Part shown: positions 16,648 through 23,206 of the stretch, piece by piece
How the letters are laid out: each line of letters opens with the position of its first letter
How positions within the stretch are numbered: the first letter of the stretch is position 1
The notes under the pieces: generated by a model
Told to the model about the DNA's origin: nothing
Seen by the model: only the letters and a program-made list of their open reading frames with translations
The model's database searches: none
Made by a program: the position numbers and the translations under genes
DNA from: Prevotella sp. UBA4339
GTDB taxonomy: Bacteria; Bacteroidota; Bacteroidia; Bacteroidales; Bacteroidaceae
Direction of reading: 5' to 3'
DNA length: 23,325 nucleotides
Assembly (NCBI GenBank): GCA_002393725.1
Contig: DGTJ01000004.1
Location: 1-23,325, forward strand

Positions 16648-16707
16648 GAGGGGAGGCGGTTCTTTTGTTACGAAATGCGAAAGGTGTAACAAAAGAACCG
16701 CCCCCTC
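16648..16707 (-). terminator. Long hairpin between lipoprotein and esterase genes (terminator or attenuator)
   Basis: Arms at 16648-16671 and 16686-16707 pair over 22 bp with a 2-nt bulge and a 14-nt loop. Each arm carries GGCGGTTCTTTTGTTAC or its complement. On the minus strand the hairpin begins 2 nt after the lipoprotein stop and is followed by only TTT, 29 nt before the esterase ATG. It may end most transcripts and let some through to the esterase. Confidence 0.75.
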
Positions 16708-16709
16708 TG

Positions 16710-18047
16710 TTACGGCTCGTAGAACCAGCTTTCGGGAACGCATTGGCGCTCATTCATCCACTGCACAGTAGGATCAACTGCGATGATCATCGGAGCCTCG
16801 CCAGCCTTGGGGAACACCACATTGTTGTAGACAGTAGAGTTGGTGCTCTGCTTAACCTGCACACTGACGTTATGAGAGTTGATGTTCCAGCCGCTTACTG
16901 CATATAACTCATCTGGATTAGATCCAAGCACGCCCTGATGCTCCTCGAGCTCTGTATCGCCGATCTTCAGCTTAAAGGGCAAGATACCACCGAGATGACG
17001 GATAACTGCCTCCTGACGCTTGTCTGAGTCTGTCCATGAATTCAGCTTTCCGTTCACATAGTGAGGCGTAGAGGTCCAAACTTCCGAAACGTCAACAACG
17101 ATGTCATTGAAGTCGAAATCGTCGGTAGAGCCCAGATCCTCAATCATATAGCGCACTGTATTTTTCTTCGTAATAGGCGTTCCATCAGTTACGATAACAG
17201 TCTTTGGCACACTCGGTTTTCCGTAAACCATAAACACGAGGTCGTTCATATCCCAGTCGCCGTTATTCGCATCCTCGCACCCTACGATCATCACTTCATT
17301 TCCTTCTGGAATATTAGTCGGATGGGGGCAATCATCCAAAGACAGCATCTGACCGACGAGTGAAGAAAGCTGAATGCCAATAGTATTCTTATATTTGTCG
17401 TTAGTAACTCTTGTCACCACAAGATAGAAATACATATTTGCTCCTACGGGCAGATTCTCAAAGGTGTATCCCTTGGTTTTCACTTTTGCTGCACCGATGG
17501 TATTTCTGTCCAATTCTGCTTTTGATATATCGTACACTTTGGTCCAGTCGGCCTGATCTGTCTTTTTCTTCACCCACATGTCCTGAGATTTCTCCCAGAC
17601 TTTAATGTCTACACCGTCAACCACCATATGGAGCTCCCAAACCGACGATGCCTTACCTTGATAGATTGGCACGATGGTAAAACTGTTATCGGGAACTGAC
17701 ATATAAAATGGCGAGCCCAACGATCTATTGCTATTTTGCTCAGGAAGCTTTTTAGTAAGCCATGATAATGTTTCGCCATCCACTTCGTATTCATCAGTGG
17801 TAGTAAGGGAGTATGAAGCTGCACGAGTCCTGACCTTTGACTGCATATCCGAAGGAAGACTGTATGACGGATTCTTATGGCTATAGTCCCAACTTTGGTC
17901 AAGGTCCACATTGGGGAATGTCTTGACAAAACTCTCAGAATACTGCGCCTTGACATTCTTCTCAGTGAATTCTGGATCATACAAATCGCTGTTGTGCGAA
18001 CATGCTGTAAACAATGCAGCTGCAATTACTAATTTTACTAATTTCAT
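16710..18047 (-). CDS. Surface lipoprotein with LruC/DUF4842-like domain
   Basis: A 445-residue lipoprotein with signal MKLVKLVIAAALFTAC (lipobox Cys16). Near the mature N-terminus, YSESFVKTFPNVDLDQSWDY follows the 'F...FG.ID..Q.W' pattern common in Bacteroidota surface proteins. Two acidic motifs, NGDWDMNDLVFMVYG (262-276) and DDFDFNDIVVDV (309-320), are the D-x-D-x-N-D calcium-type motifs of LruC/DUF4842 domains. The rest is probably all-beta, with no enzyme motif. Members are exported to the outer membrane and often sit beside adhesins or glycan loci; their function is not established. The gene has a -7 element close to its start and a second, stronger promoter about 360 nt upstream. The esterase gene follows it. 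Confidence 0.8.
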   Translation of the reverse strand: MKLVKLVIAAALFTACSHNSDLYDPEFTEKNVKAQYSESFVKTFPNVDLDQSWDYSHKNPSYSLPSDMQSKVRTRAASYSLTTTDEYEVDGETLSWLTKKLPEQNSNRSLGSPFYMSVPDNSFTIVPIYQGKASSVWELHMVVDGVDIKVWEKSQDMWVKKKTDQADWTKVYDISKAELDRNTIGAAKVKTKGYTFENLPVGANMYFYLVVTRVTNDKYKNTIGIQLSSLVGQMLSLDDCPHPTNIPEGNEVMIVGCEDANNGDWDMNDLVFMVYGKPSVPKTVIVTDGTPITKKNTVRYMIEDLGSTDDFDFNDIVVDVSEVWTSTPHYVNGKLNSWTDSDKRQEAVIRHLGGILPFKLKIGDTELEEHQGVLGSNPDELYAVSGWNINSHNVSVQVKQSTNSTVYNNVVFPKAGEAPMIIAVDPTVQWMNERQCVPESWFYEP

Positions 18048-18070
18048 ACCCTTATTAATTTTTATTACTG

Positions 18071-18103
18071 CAAAAGTATATAATTTCTATATATAAATAA
18101 CAA
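18071..18103 (-). promoter_or_regulatory. Proximal promoter of the LruC-like lipoprotein gene
   Basis: On the minus strand TACTTTTG (18071-18078) fits TAnnTTTG, and a TTG (18101-18103) lies 22 nt upstream, slightly beyond the usual spacing. It stands 23 nt before the ATG at 18047. Confidence 0.6.
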
Positions 18104-18329
18104 TTGGCAACACTTTATTAAGCAATATTTGCGCCCGAAACGCCATATTTAACACTATTTAAGCACCAAAAGGCTCATGCTGAACAAAGTCACAGCAATT
18201 TGTAGTCACCAACATTAATTTTTTCGTCATATATTTCAATTCTTATGTATTGTAAACTAATTTAGTTAATATCCCAGATGTCTCAGAAACAGGGAGTCAA
18301 TCGGTGTTTAAAGAAAAAACTTGCTACCA

Positions 18330-18390
18330 TTAATGTGCGCAATTTCTAGATTTAATGCTCGCAATTTTTTCAGTTAATGACCGGTTTCCC
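18330..18390. repeat. Tandem direct repeats with exact 22-bp spacing
   Basis: TTAATG occurs at 18330, 18352 and 18374, exactly 22 bp apart. The first two units share TTAATG-nn-CGCAATTT; the third keeps TTAATG and then diverges. Two helical turns of spacing puts the sites on one face of the DNA. They lie just downstream of the predicted start site of the promoter at 18411-18442, so they could be operator sites. No spacer and unit structure of a CRISPR is present. Confidence 0.7.
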
Positions 18391-18410
18391 CATCCTTTCA
18401 TTTGACGTTG

Positions 18411-18442
18411 CAAAGGTACGAAATTTTGGTGTGTCTTCCAAA
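18411..18442 (-). promoter_or_regulatory. Consensus minus-strand promoter upstream of the 22-bp repeats
   Basis: On the minus strand TTTG (18439-18442) is followed by exactly 20 nt and TACCTTTG (18411-18418), a full match to the Bacteroidota consensus. The nearest gene downstream is the LruC-like lipoprotein at 18047, giving a leader of about 360 nt that includes the 22-bp repeats. It may instead drive an unrecognised small RNA or peptide. Confidence 0.7.
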
Positions 18443-18485
18443 TTATTTTCGAAAAAAAGCACAAAAAAAACACTTAGCATAGTTT

Positions 18486-18666
18486 GACTCAGAAACTCAG
18501 AACTCAGTTTTTATATTGCCACCCCTGTTACAAGAGGCTATCTGTAAATATTATATATATAATATATATATTATATATATAATATATAATAATATTATAC
18601 ATTGTTACTTATACTCCCCTCCTACCTACCCCCCATTTTTAAAACTGAGTTCTGAGTTTCTGAGTC
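18486..18666. repeat. Inverted-repeat element (26-bp perfect arms) around an AT palindrome
   Basis: Left arm 18486-18511 and right arm 18641-18666 are perfect reverse complements over 26 bp. Each arm is itself built of ACTCAGAA-type 8-bp repeats. Between them lies a 38-bp perfect AT-only palindrome (18548-18585) and a C-rich stretch (18614-18634). The 181-bp unit has the shape of a small non-autonomous mobile element or a large hairpin. No transposase gene is in the window, and no clear target duplication is visible. Confidence 0.75.
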
Positions 18667-18849
18667 TATATCTTCTGCATCCAAGAGCACATGTGGGTCA
18701 AGCGCATGAAGCAAATGGGCGGAACGATTGAGTGGCGCTATTCAGGTCATCCCGCTTCCGAAGAAGGGCGGGGGTTCAATGATTATCGCAGGGCAGTCTC
18801 GCCATTTAACTTTTTTTCAATGTACTTTTCCAACTTTTACCAGAAATAA
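18664..18849 (+). pseudogene. Possible gene scrap after the inverted repeat
   Basis: The frame from 18664 to TAA at 18847-18849 is open for 61 codons and reads like protein in its middle part: EHMWVKRMKQMGGTIEWRYS then GHPASEEGRGFNDYRRAVS. An ATG lies at 18691, but there is no promoter, no start context and an abrupt beginning inside the right repeat arm. Local G+C is much higher than in the surrounding spacer. I do not recognise the family. It is listed as a possible remnant only. Confidence 0.3.
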
Positions 18850-18853
18850 TTAC

Positions 18854-18861
18854 TACCTTTG
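18854..18861 (+). promoter_or_regulatory. -7 element upstream of the broken lipoprotein gene
   Basis: TACCTTTG matches TAnnTTTG and lies 35 nt before the ATG at 18897. The upstream T-rich region (18830-18837) gives a loose -33. The promoter looks intact although the gene is not. Confidence 0.65.
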
Positions 18862-18896
18862 CAAAGATAAGTTCATACAAGAAAATACCTGAATAT

Positions 18897-19357
18897 ATGA
18901 AAAGATTCACCATAAACCTAATAGGCATCGGCCTGACACTGCTGCTGCTGGCCAGCTGTAGCGGTAACAAGAGTAATGCGCCCGTCGGCAAGATCTTCGA
19001 TGAGACCAACCTCTCCGAGGGGGAGAAAACAATCCTGGCGGCAAGAGACGAATACGACTTCGACCGCATGCTGGTACTCACCGACAGCCTGGTGAAGACA
19101 GGCGACATCTCGCCCGTGACCGCCAACTTCTACCACGGCGGAGCACTCATGCACAATGGAATGATAGGTGAGGCGCGGAAATATCTTGAGGAAGCCATCG
19201 CCGACAGTATGCCGACCGACTGATCAGCATCCTGCGCACCATACAGTTCGAGTCTGCCCAGCAGGTAATCGAGACACTGAAGGCCGAGGTAGAAACCCAC
19301 CGCAATGGTGCCGAGCCCAACGACGACCTCACGATGATGTGCCTGCGAGTGGACTAA
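18897..19357 (+). pseudogene. Broken gene: lipoprotein/TPR-like head joined to the tail of a SpoIIE (PP2C) phosphatase
   Basis: The first 108 codons (18897-19223) encode a lipoprotein signal (LLLLASCSGN) and helices typical of TPR repeats (YDFDRMLVLTDSLVKTG, FYHGGALMHNGMIGEARKYL), ending at TGA 19221-19223. In the frame shifted by two, from about 19208 to TAA 19355-19357, the sequence reads ADRLISILRTIQFESAQQVI and ends NDDLTMMCLRVD. That ending is the signature end of SpoIIE/RsbU-type PP2C phosphatases, whose metal site uses the NDD Asp residues. The remainder of a phosphatase domain, about 200 residues, is absent. The parent was probably a TPR-sensor phosphatase lipoprotein that lost its middle by deletion. 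The short product, if made, is at most a small lipoprotein. A terminator follows. Confidence 0.75.
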
Positions 19358-19387
19358 GGACAAAAAGAGCAAAGCCTGCAATACCAA

Positions 19388-19425
19388 CAGGGTGTGACTT
19401 CAGAAATGAGGTCACACTCTGTTTT
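19388..19425 (+). terminator. Terminator after the broken phosphatase gene
   Basis: A 14-bp stem with two G-U pairs, cagggtgtgacttc (19388-19401) and gaggtcacactctg (19408-19421), has a 6-nt loop and is followed by TTTT. It isolates the pseudogene from the transferase gene at 19530. No convincing promoter was found between 19426 and 19529; the best candidate, AGCTTTTG at 19495-19502, lacks the TA. Confidence 0.8.
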
Positions 19426-19529
19426 GGAGTGACCGATCTGCGAGAACCAGCCTCCGCAAACGGCTTTTTATGATACGGCCATACAATAATTGCGAGCTTT
19501 TGCAGTTATATATATTAAAAGTGTTGCTT

Positions 19530-20609
19530 ATGACAATATATCTACTCGTAGCATTCTTACTTAGCGCCATCTGCGGATTTGTGTTTACGCCCATGATTCT
19601 TGACTTCTGCAAGCGCAAGAACCTGTACGATATTCCCAACGCCCGCAAGATCCACACCATATCCGTGCCCCGGCTGGGAGGCACCTCATTCATCCCCAGC
19701 ATGATGACAGCCTTCGTAGTGCTCATAGCATTCTTCGCCTATTCATCCGAAAAGCATATACAGGTGAACATCTGGAGCATGGGATTCTTCCTCGGACTGG
19801 TGATCATCTTCATCGTAGGAATCATCGATGACATAATAGGGCTTAATGCCACGACAAAGTTCATAGCACAGATAGCCGCAGCATGCATGCTGCCCTTCGT
19901 AGGACTATACGTAAACAATCTCTACGGTCTCTTCGGCATCTACGAGATACCTTACTACATAGGAATACCGCTCACGGTGTTCGCCATCGTGTTCATCGAC
20001 AATGCCATAAACCTGATCGACGGCATTGACGGCCTTGCCTCGGGGCTGTCGCTGATAGCACTGGCAGGATTCCTGGCCTACTTCATCCACTACGACGTGT
20101 TCATGCACTCATACAGCATACTCGTGGCAGGCCTTATCGGAGCACTGACAGCGTTTATGTATTTCAACCTGTTCGGAAAGACTGAGCGCAACACGAAGCT
20201 GTTTATGGGCGACTCCGGCAGCCTGTCGCTGGGCTTCGCACTGGGATTCCTCTCCATCAAATGCGCGATGAACAATACGGCGATATGGCCGACAAGACCG
20301 GAAGCCATCATCGTGCCGATGTCGCTGCTCTTCGTGCCAGTGGCCGACGTGGTGAGGGTGACGCTCTACCGGCTGCTGCACCATCGCCCGCTGTTCCTGG
20401 CCGACAAGAACCATATCCACCACAAGCTGATGCAGACGGGCATGAACCAGCATCAGGCACTCGCAACGATAGTGGCACTGGCCCTGCTGATAGACGCAGT
20501 GAACTACTGGATGGCCGGGCTGACAGGAAGCACGTGGATACTAATGGCCGACATCGCAATATACTGTGCAGCCAACGGGTGGATGAACATAAAAAAGAAG
20601 ACAGCATGA
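19530..20609 (+). CDS. WecA-like polyprenyl-phosphate sugar-1-phosphate transferase (MraY/WecA superfamily)
   Basis: A 359-residue integral membrane enzyme with about 11 membrane segments (PF00953). It moves a sugar-1-phosphate, usually GlcNAc-1-P or a related HexNAc, from a UDP-sugar to undecaprenyl phosphate, the first step of O-antigen or capsule repeat assembly. Visible motifs are RKIHTISVPRLGG (39-51), the Mg-binding DDIIGL (100-105), NAINLIDGIDGLASG (158-172), MGDSGSLSLGF (226-236) and the HIHH box (295-298). The start at 19530 opens the first membrane helix; the frame is open from 19470, but the extra 20 residues lie before it and do not look like protein. Its stop overlaps the next ATG in an ATGA, so a second, unrelated priming enzyme is coupled to it. 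Confidence 0.92.
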   Translation: MTIYLLVAFLLSAICGFVFTPMILDFCKRKNLYDIPNARKIHTISVPRLGGTSFIPSMMTAFVVLIAFFAYSSEKHIQVNIWSMGFFLGLVIIFIVGIIDDIIGLNATTKFIAQIAAACMLPFVGLYVNNLYGLFGIYEIPYYIGIPLTVFAIVFIDNAINLIDGIDGLASGLSLIALAGFLAYFIHYDVFMHSYSILVAGLIGALTAFMYFNLFGKTERNTKLFMGDSGSLSLGFALGFLSIKCAMNNTAIWPTRPEAIIVPMSLLFVPVADVVRVTLYRLLHHRPLFLADKNHIHHKLMQTGMNQHQALATIVALALLIDAVNYWMAGLTGSTWILMADIAIYCAANGWMNIKKKTA

Positions 20610-21175
20610 AACGCACTCTCGACATCATCATCTCAGCCCTGTGCCTGATAGCCTTCTCGCCGCTCATCCTGATATGCTTCGCCATCATCAAACTGGGTGG
20701 AGGACCGGCCATCTACAAGCAGGAGCGCATCGGACTGGGCGGGAGGCCTTTCTACATCTACAAGTTCAGAAGCATGGTGGTAGAGGCGGAAAAAGAAGGC
20801 GAGGAGCTGCTGCAGCAAGAAGACGACCCCCGGCTGACGAAGACCGGAAGAATACTCAGGGCCCACCATCTCGACGAGCTGCCACAGCTGTGGAACGTGT
20901 TTATAGGCGACATGTCACTGGTAGGGCCACGTCCGGAAAGAAAATACTTCATCGACAAGATCATGGCAATAGACCCCCGATACGAGCGGCTCTACAGGAT
21001 ACGTCCGGGAGTGACCAGCTATGCTACTCTCCACAACGGATATACCGACACGATGGAGAAGATGCTGCGACGCCTGGAGCTCGACCTCTACTATCTGGAC
21101 CACATGTCGCTGAGGATGGACACGAAGATACTGCTCAAGACGTTCTGGAGCATCGTCTCGGGAAAGATATTCTGA
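20606..21175 (+). CDS. Bacterial sugar transferase (small PglC/WbaP-type phosphoglycosyl transferase)
   Basis: A 189-residue monotopic membrane enzyme (PF02397). The N-terminal re-entrant helix (about 5-29) contains the helix-breaking Ser-Pro (SPL, 18-20). GPAIYKQERIGLGG (33-46), FYIYKFRSM (49-57) and DDPRLTKTGRILR (73-85) follow, then the catalytic Asp-Glu dyad in HLDELPQLWN (88-97) and DMSLVGPRPE (102-111). The length equals the core of PglC; the extra membrane domain of WbaP/WcaJ is missing. It would transfer a sugar-1-phosphate to undecaprenyl phosphate through a covalent Asp intermediate. ATGA overlap with the WecA-like gene indicates coupled translation. Confidence 0.93.
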   Translation: MKRTLDIIISALCLIAFSPLILICFAIIKLGGGPAIYKQERIGLGGRPFYIYKFRSMVVEAEKEGEELLQQEDDPRLTKTGRILRAHHLDELPQLWNVFIGDMSLVGPRPERKYFIDKIMAIDPRYERLYRIRPGVTSYATLHNGYTDTMEKMLRRLELDLYYLDHMSLRMDTKILLKTFWSIVSGKIF

Positions 21176-21208
21176 TTAGGAAAGACAAGAAAGTAAGGAA
21201 TAAAAGAG

Positions 21209-22708
21209 ATGAGACACAAAACAATTATAGCTATCGCCTGCCTGCTCAGCATCACCGGAGCAAGGGCGCAGGACTCGCTGAGAACCCACATCGGCTACAA
21301 CCTCGCTGCAGAGGCATTCGCCGGTACGGGCGACTACAATGCCTACCAGCTGGTCACCAACAGGCACCATGCAGTAAGCACACGCCCCAACACAGCATAT
21401 CTGAGAGGGGCTGTCAACATCAGCCACACGCTCGCCAAAGACCTTGTGCTGAAGGCAGAGGTGGATGCTATCGCAACAGTGCATGCCGACCACAAGCTCT
21501 ATCTCCAGCAATGCTATGCCAACCTGTCGTACAAGTCGTTCTTTCTCGAGGCTGGCAGCAGGGAGCAGCCGCAAGTGGTGCGCGACAACCTGCTCTCCAT
21601 CGGCTCGTTCGTAAAGGGCACCAATGCCAAGCCAGTCCCACAGATACACATCGGCACCAGGGGCTTCTGGGACATACCCTACACCAAGGGCTGGGTGCAG
21701 GCCAACTTCGAAGGAGGCTACGGCAAGATGCTCGACAGCGACTACCGCGAGAAAGCCTTCTACAGAGCGCCCGACGTGAACCCGCTGTATGCCACAGGCG
21801 CATATTATCACCAGAAGCATCTGTACTTCAGAACCAAGCCCACAATGCCGTTCTTCGTGCTCGTGGGAATAGAGCACGTAGCATTCTTCGGAGGCACGAG
21901 CCATATCTGGGAGGACGGGGTGCTCGTCACGAAGGAGAAAGGGGCGAAGATAAAGGACTTCATGAACGTGATACTGCCCATCGGCGACAGGAACTACTTT
22001 GAGCACAATGCACTCGAAGACTGGAGCTACGGCAATCATATCGGCGTGATGACATACCAGTTTGGAGTCAACATCGACAGTCACCACCGGCTGCAGGCCT
22101 ACTGCGACAATCCTTTCGAAGACGGTTCGGGAGTGAGAAAAGGCAATGGCGGCGACGGACTGTGGGGAATACAATACAGCAACTCATCACCCAAGAGACA
22201 ATACGTCAGAGGGGCTGTGATAGAGTACTTCCAAAGCACTAACCAGTGCGGCCCGCTGCACTGGGACCCTAATGACTATCCAGAGCCGATAAGAAGTCAG
22301 ATAACCGACAAGGTGGTGGGCGACGACAACTACTACAATCACTCCTTCTACGACAGCTACTCGCACTACGGCATGACACCCGGTATAGCCCTTATCACCT
22401 CACCTATATATAATAAGAACGGCGACACGCGGTTTCTCGACAGCAGGGTGAAAGCCTGGCATGCAGGCATCAACGGCGAGATCACCGACCGCCTGTCGTA
22501 TCTCGTAAAAGGCTCCTACCGCGAGGGCTGGGGCACATACTGGCAGCCGCTGCCAACGAAGCATCACTCTCTGGACGCAATGATACAGGCGACATACAAA
22601 AACGGCCCGTGGGAGATAGCAGGCGCTTTCGCCTTCGACAAAGGAAACATCTACGGCGACTGTTCTACATTCAACTTAAAAATCGGTTATCATGGCAAGA
22701 TTCTTTAA
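21209..22708 (+). CDS. wzi: Wzi-family capsule assembly outer-membrane protein
   Basis: A 499-residue protein with signal peptide MRHKTIIAIACLLSITGARAQ and a beta-barrel pattern throughout, the build of the Capsule_assembly_Wzi family (PF14052). Recognisable parts are LTAEAFAGTGDYNAYQL-like strands (here LAAEAFAGTGDYNAYQLVTN), SFFLEAGSREQP, WVQANFEGGYGKML, FFVLVGIEHVAFFGG and a last strand FNLKIGYHGKIL. In Escherichia coli Wzi is an outer-membrane lectin that holds the exported capsule on the cell. The gene starts 33 nt after the sugar transferase and overlaps the following lipoprotein gene by 17 bp, so it belongs to the same operon. Confidence 0.9.
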   Translation: MRHKTIIAIACLLSITGARAQDSLRTHIGYNLAAEAFAGTGDYNAYQLVTNRHHAVSTRPNTAYLRGAVNISHTLAKDLVLKAEVDAIATVHADHKLYLQQCYANLSYKSFFLEAGSREQPQVVRDNLLSIGSFVKGTNAKPVPQIHIGTRGFWDIPYTKGWVQANFEGGYGKMLDSDYREKAFYRAPDVNPLYATGAYYHQKHLYFRTKPTMPFFVLVGIEHVAFFGGTSHIWEDGVLVTKEKGAKIKDFMNVILPIGDRNYFEHNALEDWSYGNHIGVMTYQFGVNIDSHHRLQAYCDNPFEDGSGVRKGNGGDGLWGIQYSNSSPKRQYVRGAVIEYFQSTNQCGPLHWDPNDYPEPIRSQITDKVVGDDNYYNHSFYDSYSHYGMTPGIALITSPIYNKNGDTRFLDSRVKAWHAGINGEITDRLSYLVKGSYREGWGTYWQPLPTKHHSLDAMIQATYKNGPWEIAGAFAFDKGNIYGDCSTFNLKIGYHGKIL

Positions 22709-23069
22709 AATACTGTCTCTGACAGCAATCATACTCCTCACCGCATGCGACGAAGGCAGAGACGCAGGCGACCTGCACGGACAGTGGCGAATGAGCGGAT
22801 CGGATACGAAATTCATCGGTTTCTCAGGATCGGTCACTATGTTCAGGAGCCTGACGGAAGGAGAAGTGTTCGGCAACTTCCAGCACGTGGGCGACAGTCT
22901 CTTCATACAATGCTACTCGATAAAGGAACTGCAGACTGACACCACCATAGTAGAAGAGTCGTATGGATTCAGGCCTTTCAACAATATCCGCCTGAAGATA
23001 GAATCCATCGACGATGACAATCTGCTGATCAGCAAGGGAGACCGGAAATGGAGCTTCTATAAGTATTGA
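22692..23069 (+). CDS. Small lipoprotein, lipocalin-like domain
   Basis: A 125-residue protein with lipoprotein signal MARFFKILSLTAIILLTAC (Cys19). The mature part starts with GDLHGQWRMSGSD, then short beta strands and ends DDDNLLISKGDRKWSFYKY. The 'L.G.W' opening and 'W.F.K' ending are seen in small lipocalin-like lipoproteins of Bacteroidota. No enzyme motif is visible. It overlaps wzi by 17 bp in another frame, so it is probably co-translated and may assist or accompany surface attachment of the polysaccharide; that role is inferred from position only. A terminator follows 25 nt after the stop. Confidence 0.75.
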   Translation: MARFFKILSLTAIILLTACDEGRDAGDLHGQWRMSGSDTKFIGFSGSVTMFRSLTEGEVFGNFQHVGDSLFIQCYSIKELQTDTTIVEESYGFRPFNNIRLKIESIDDDNLLISKGDRKWSFYKY

Positions 23070-23093
23070 AAATCGCAGTGACAGACCATCTTT

Positions 23094-23132
23094 AGGGATT
23101 TTCCCCGACTTGTTTAGGGAAAATCCCTTTAT
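23094..23132 (+). terminator. Terminator at the end of the polysaccharide cluster
   Basis: A perfect 12-bp stem, agggattttccc (23094-23105) and gggaaaatccct (23117-23128), has an 11-nt loop and is followed by TTATT. It closes the transcript that includes the transferase, wzi and lipoprotein genes. Confidence 0.85.
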
Positions 23133-23158
23133 TATGCATCTATTTCTTCGTAATTTTG
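23128..23158 (+). promoter_or_regulatory. Promoter for the gene at the right edge
   Basis: TAATTTTG (23151-23158) fits TAnnTTTG. TTTA (23128-23131) stands 19 nt upstream as -33 and overlaps the tail of the terminator. The ATG follows 48 nt downstream at 23207. Confidence 0.65.
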
Positions 23159-23206
23159 CAGCGTGAAAAGATAACAGAATGTTGAACAATTAAAAAATAT
23201 ACGATT

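Larger units (their letters stand above)
18104..18853. other. Gene-poor interval with repeats, a palindrome and a likely gene scrap
   Basis: About 750 bp without an intact gene. It contains, in order, an AT-rich leader toward the lipoprotein gene (18104-18329), three 22-bp-spaced direct repeats (18330-18390), a consensus minus-strand promoter (18411-18442), an inverted-repeat element with an AT palindrome (18486-18666) and an open stretch that may be a gene remnant (18664-18849). Two 23-codon minus-strand ORFs are present (for example 18159-18230) but have no support beyond being open. The mix of repeats next to a broken gene suggests past insertion and deletion. Confidence 0.7.

Noticed and set aside
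18159..18230. A 23-residue minus-strand peptide gene downstream of the consensus promoter
   Set aside because: It is open and starts with ATG, but a frame this short occurs by chance and nothing else supports it.
18330..18390. A short CRISPR array
   Set aside because: Units are contiguous 22-bp repeats with no unique spacers, and no cas genes are present.
18486..18666. Insertion sequence
   Set aside because: No transposase or transposase fragment was found between or beside the arms; listed only as an inverted-repeat element.
20261..20605. Longer N-terminus for the small sugar transferase, and a long plus-strand frame at 20641-22002
   Set aside because: Both are other-frame readings of the WecA-like, transferase and Wzi genes; their composition (Arg, Gly, His, Pro-rich) is not protein-like.
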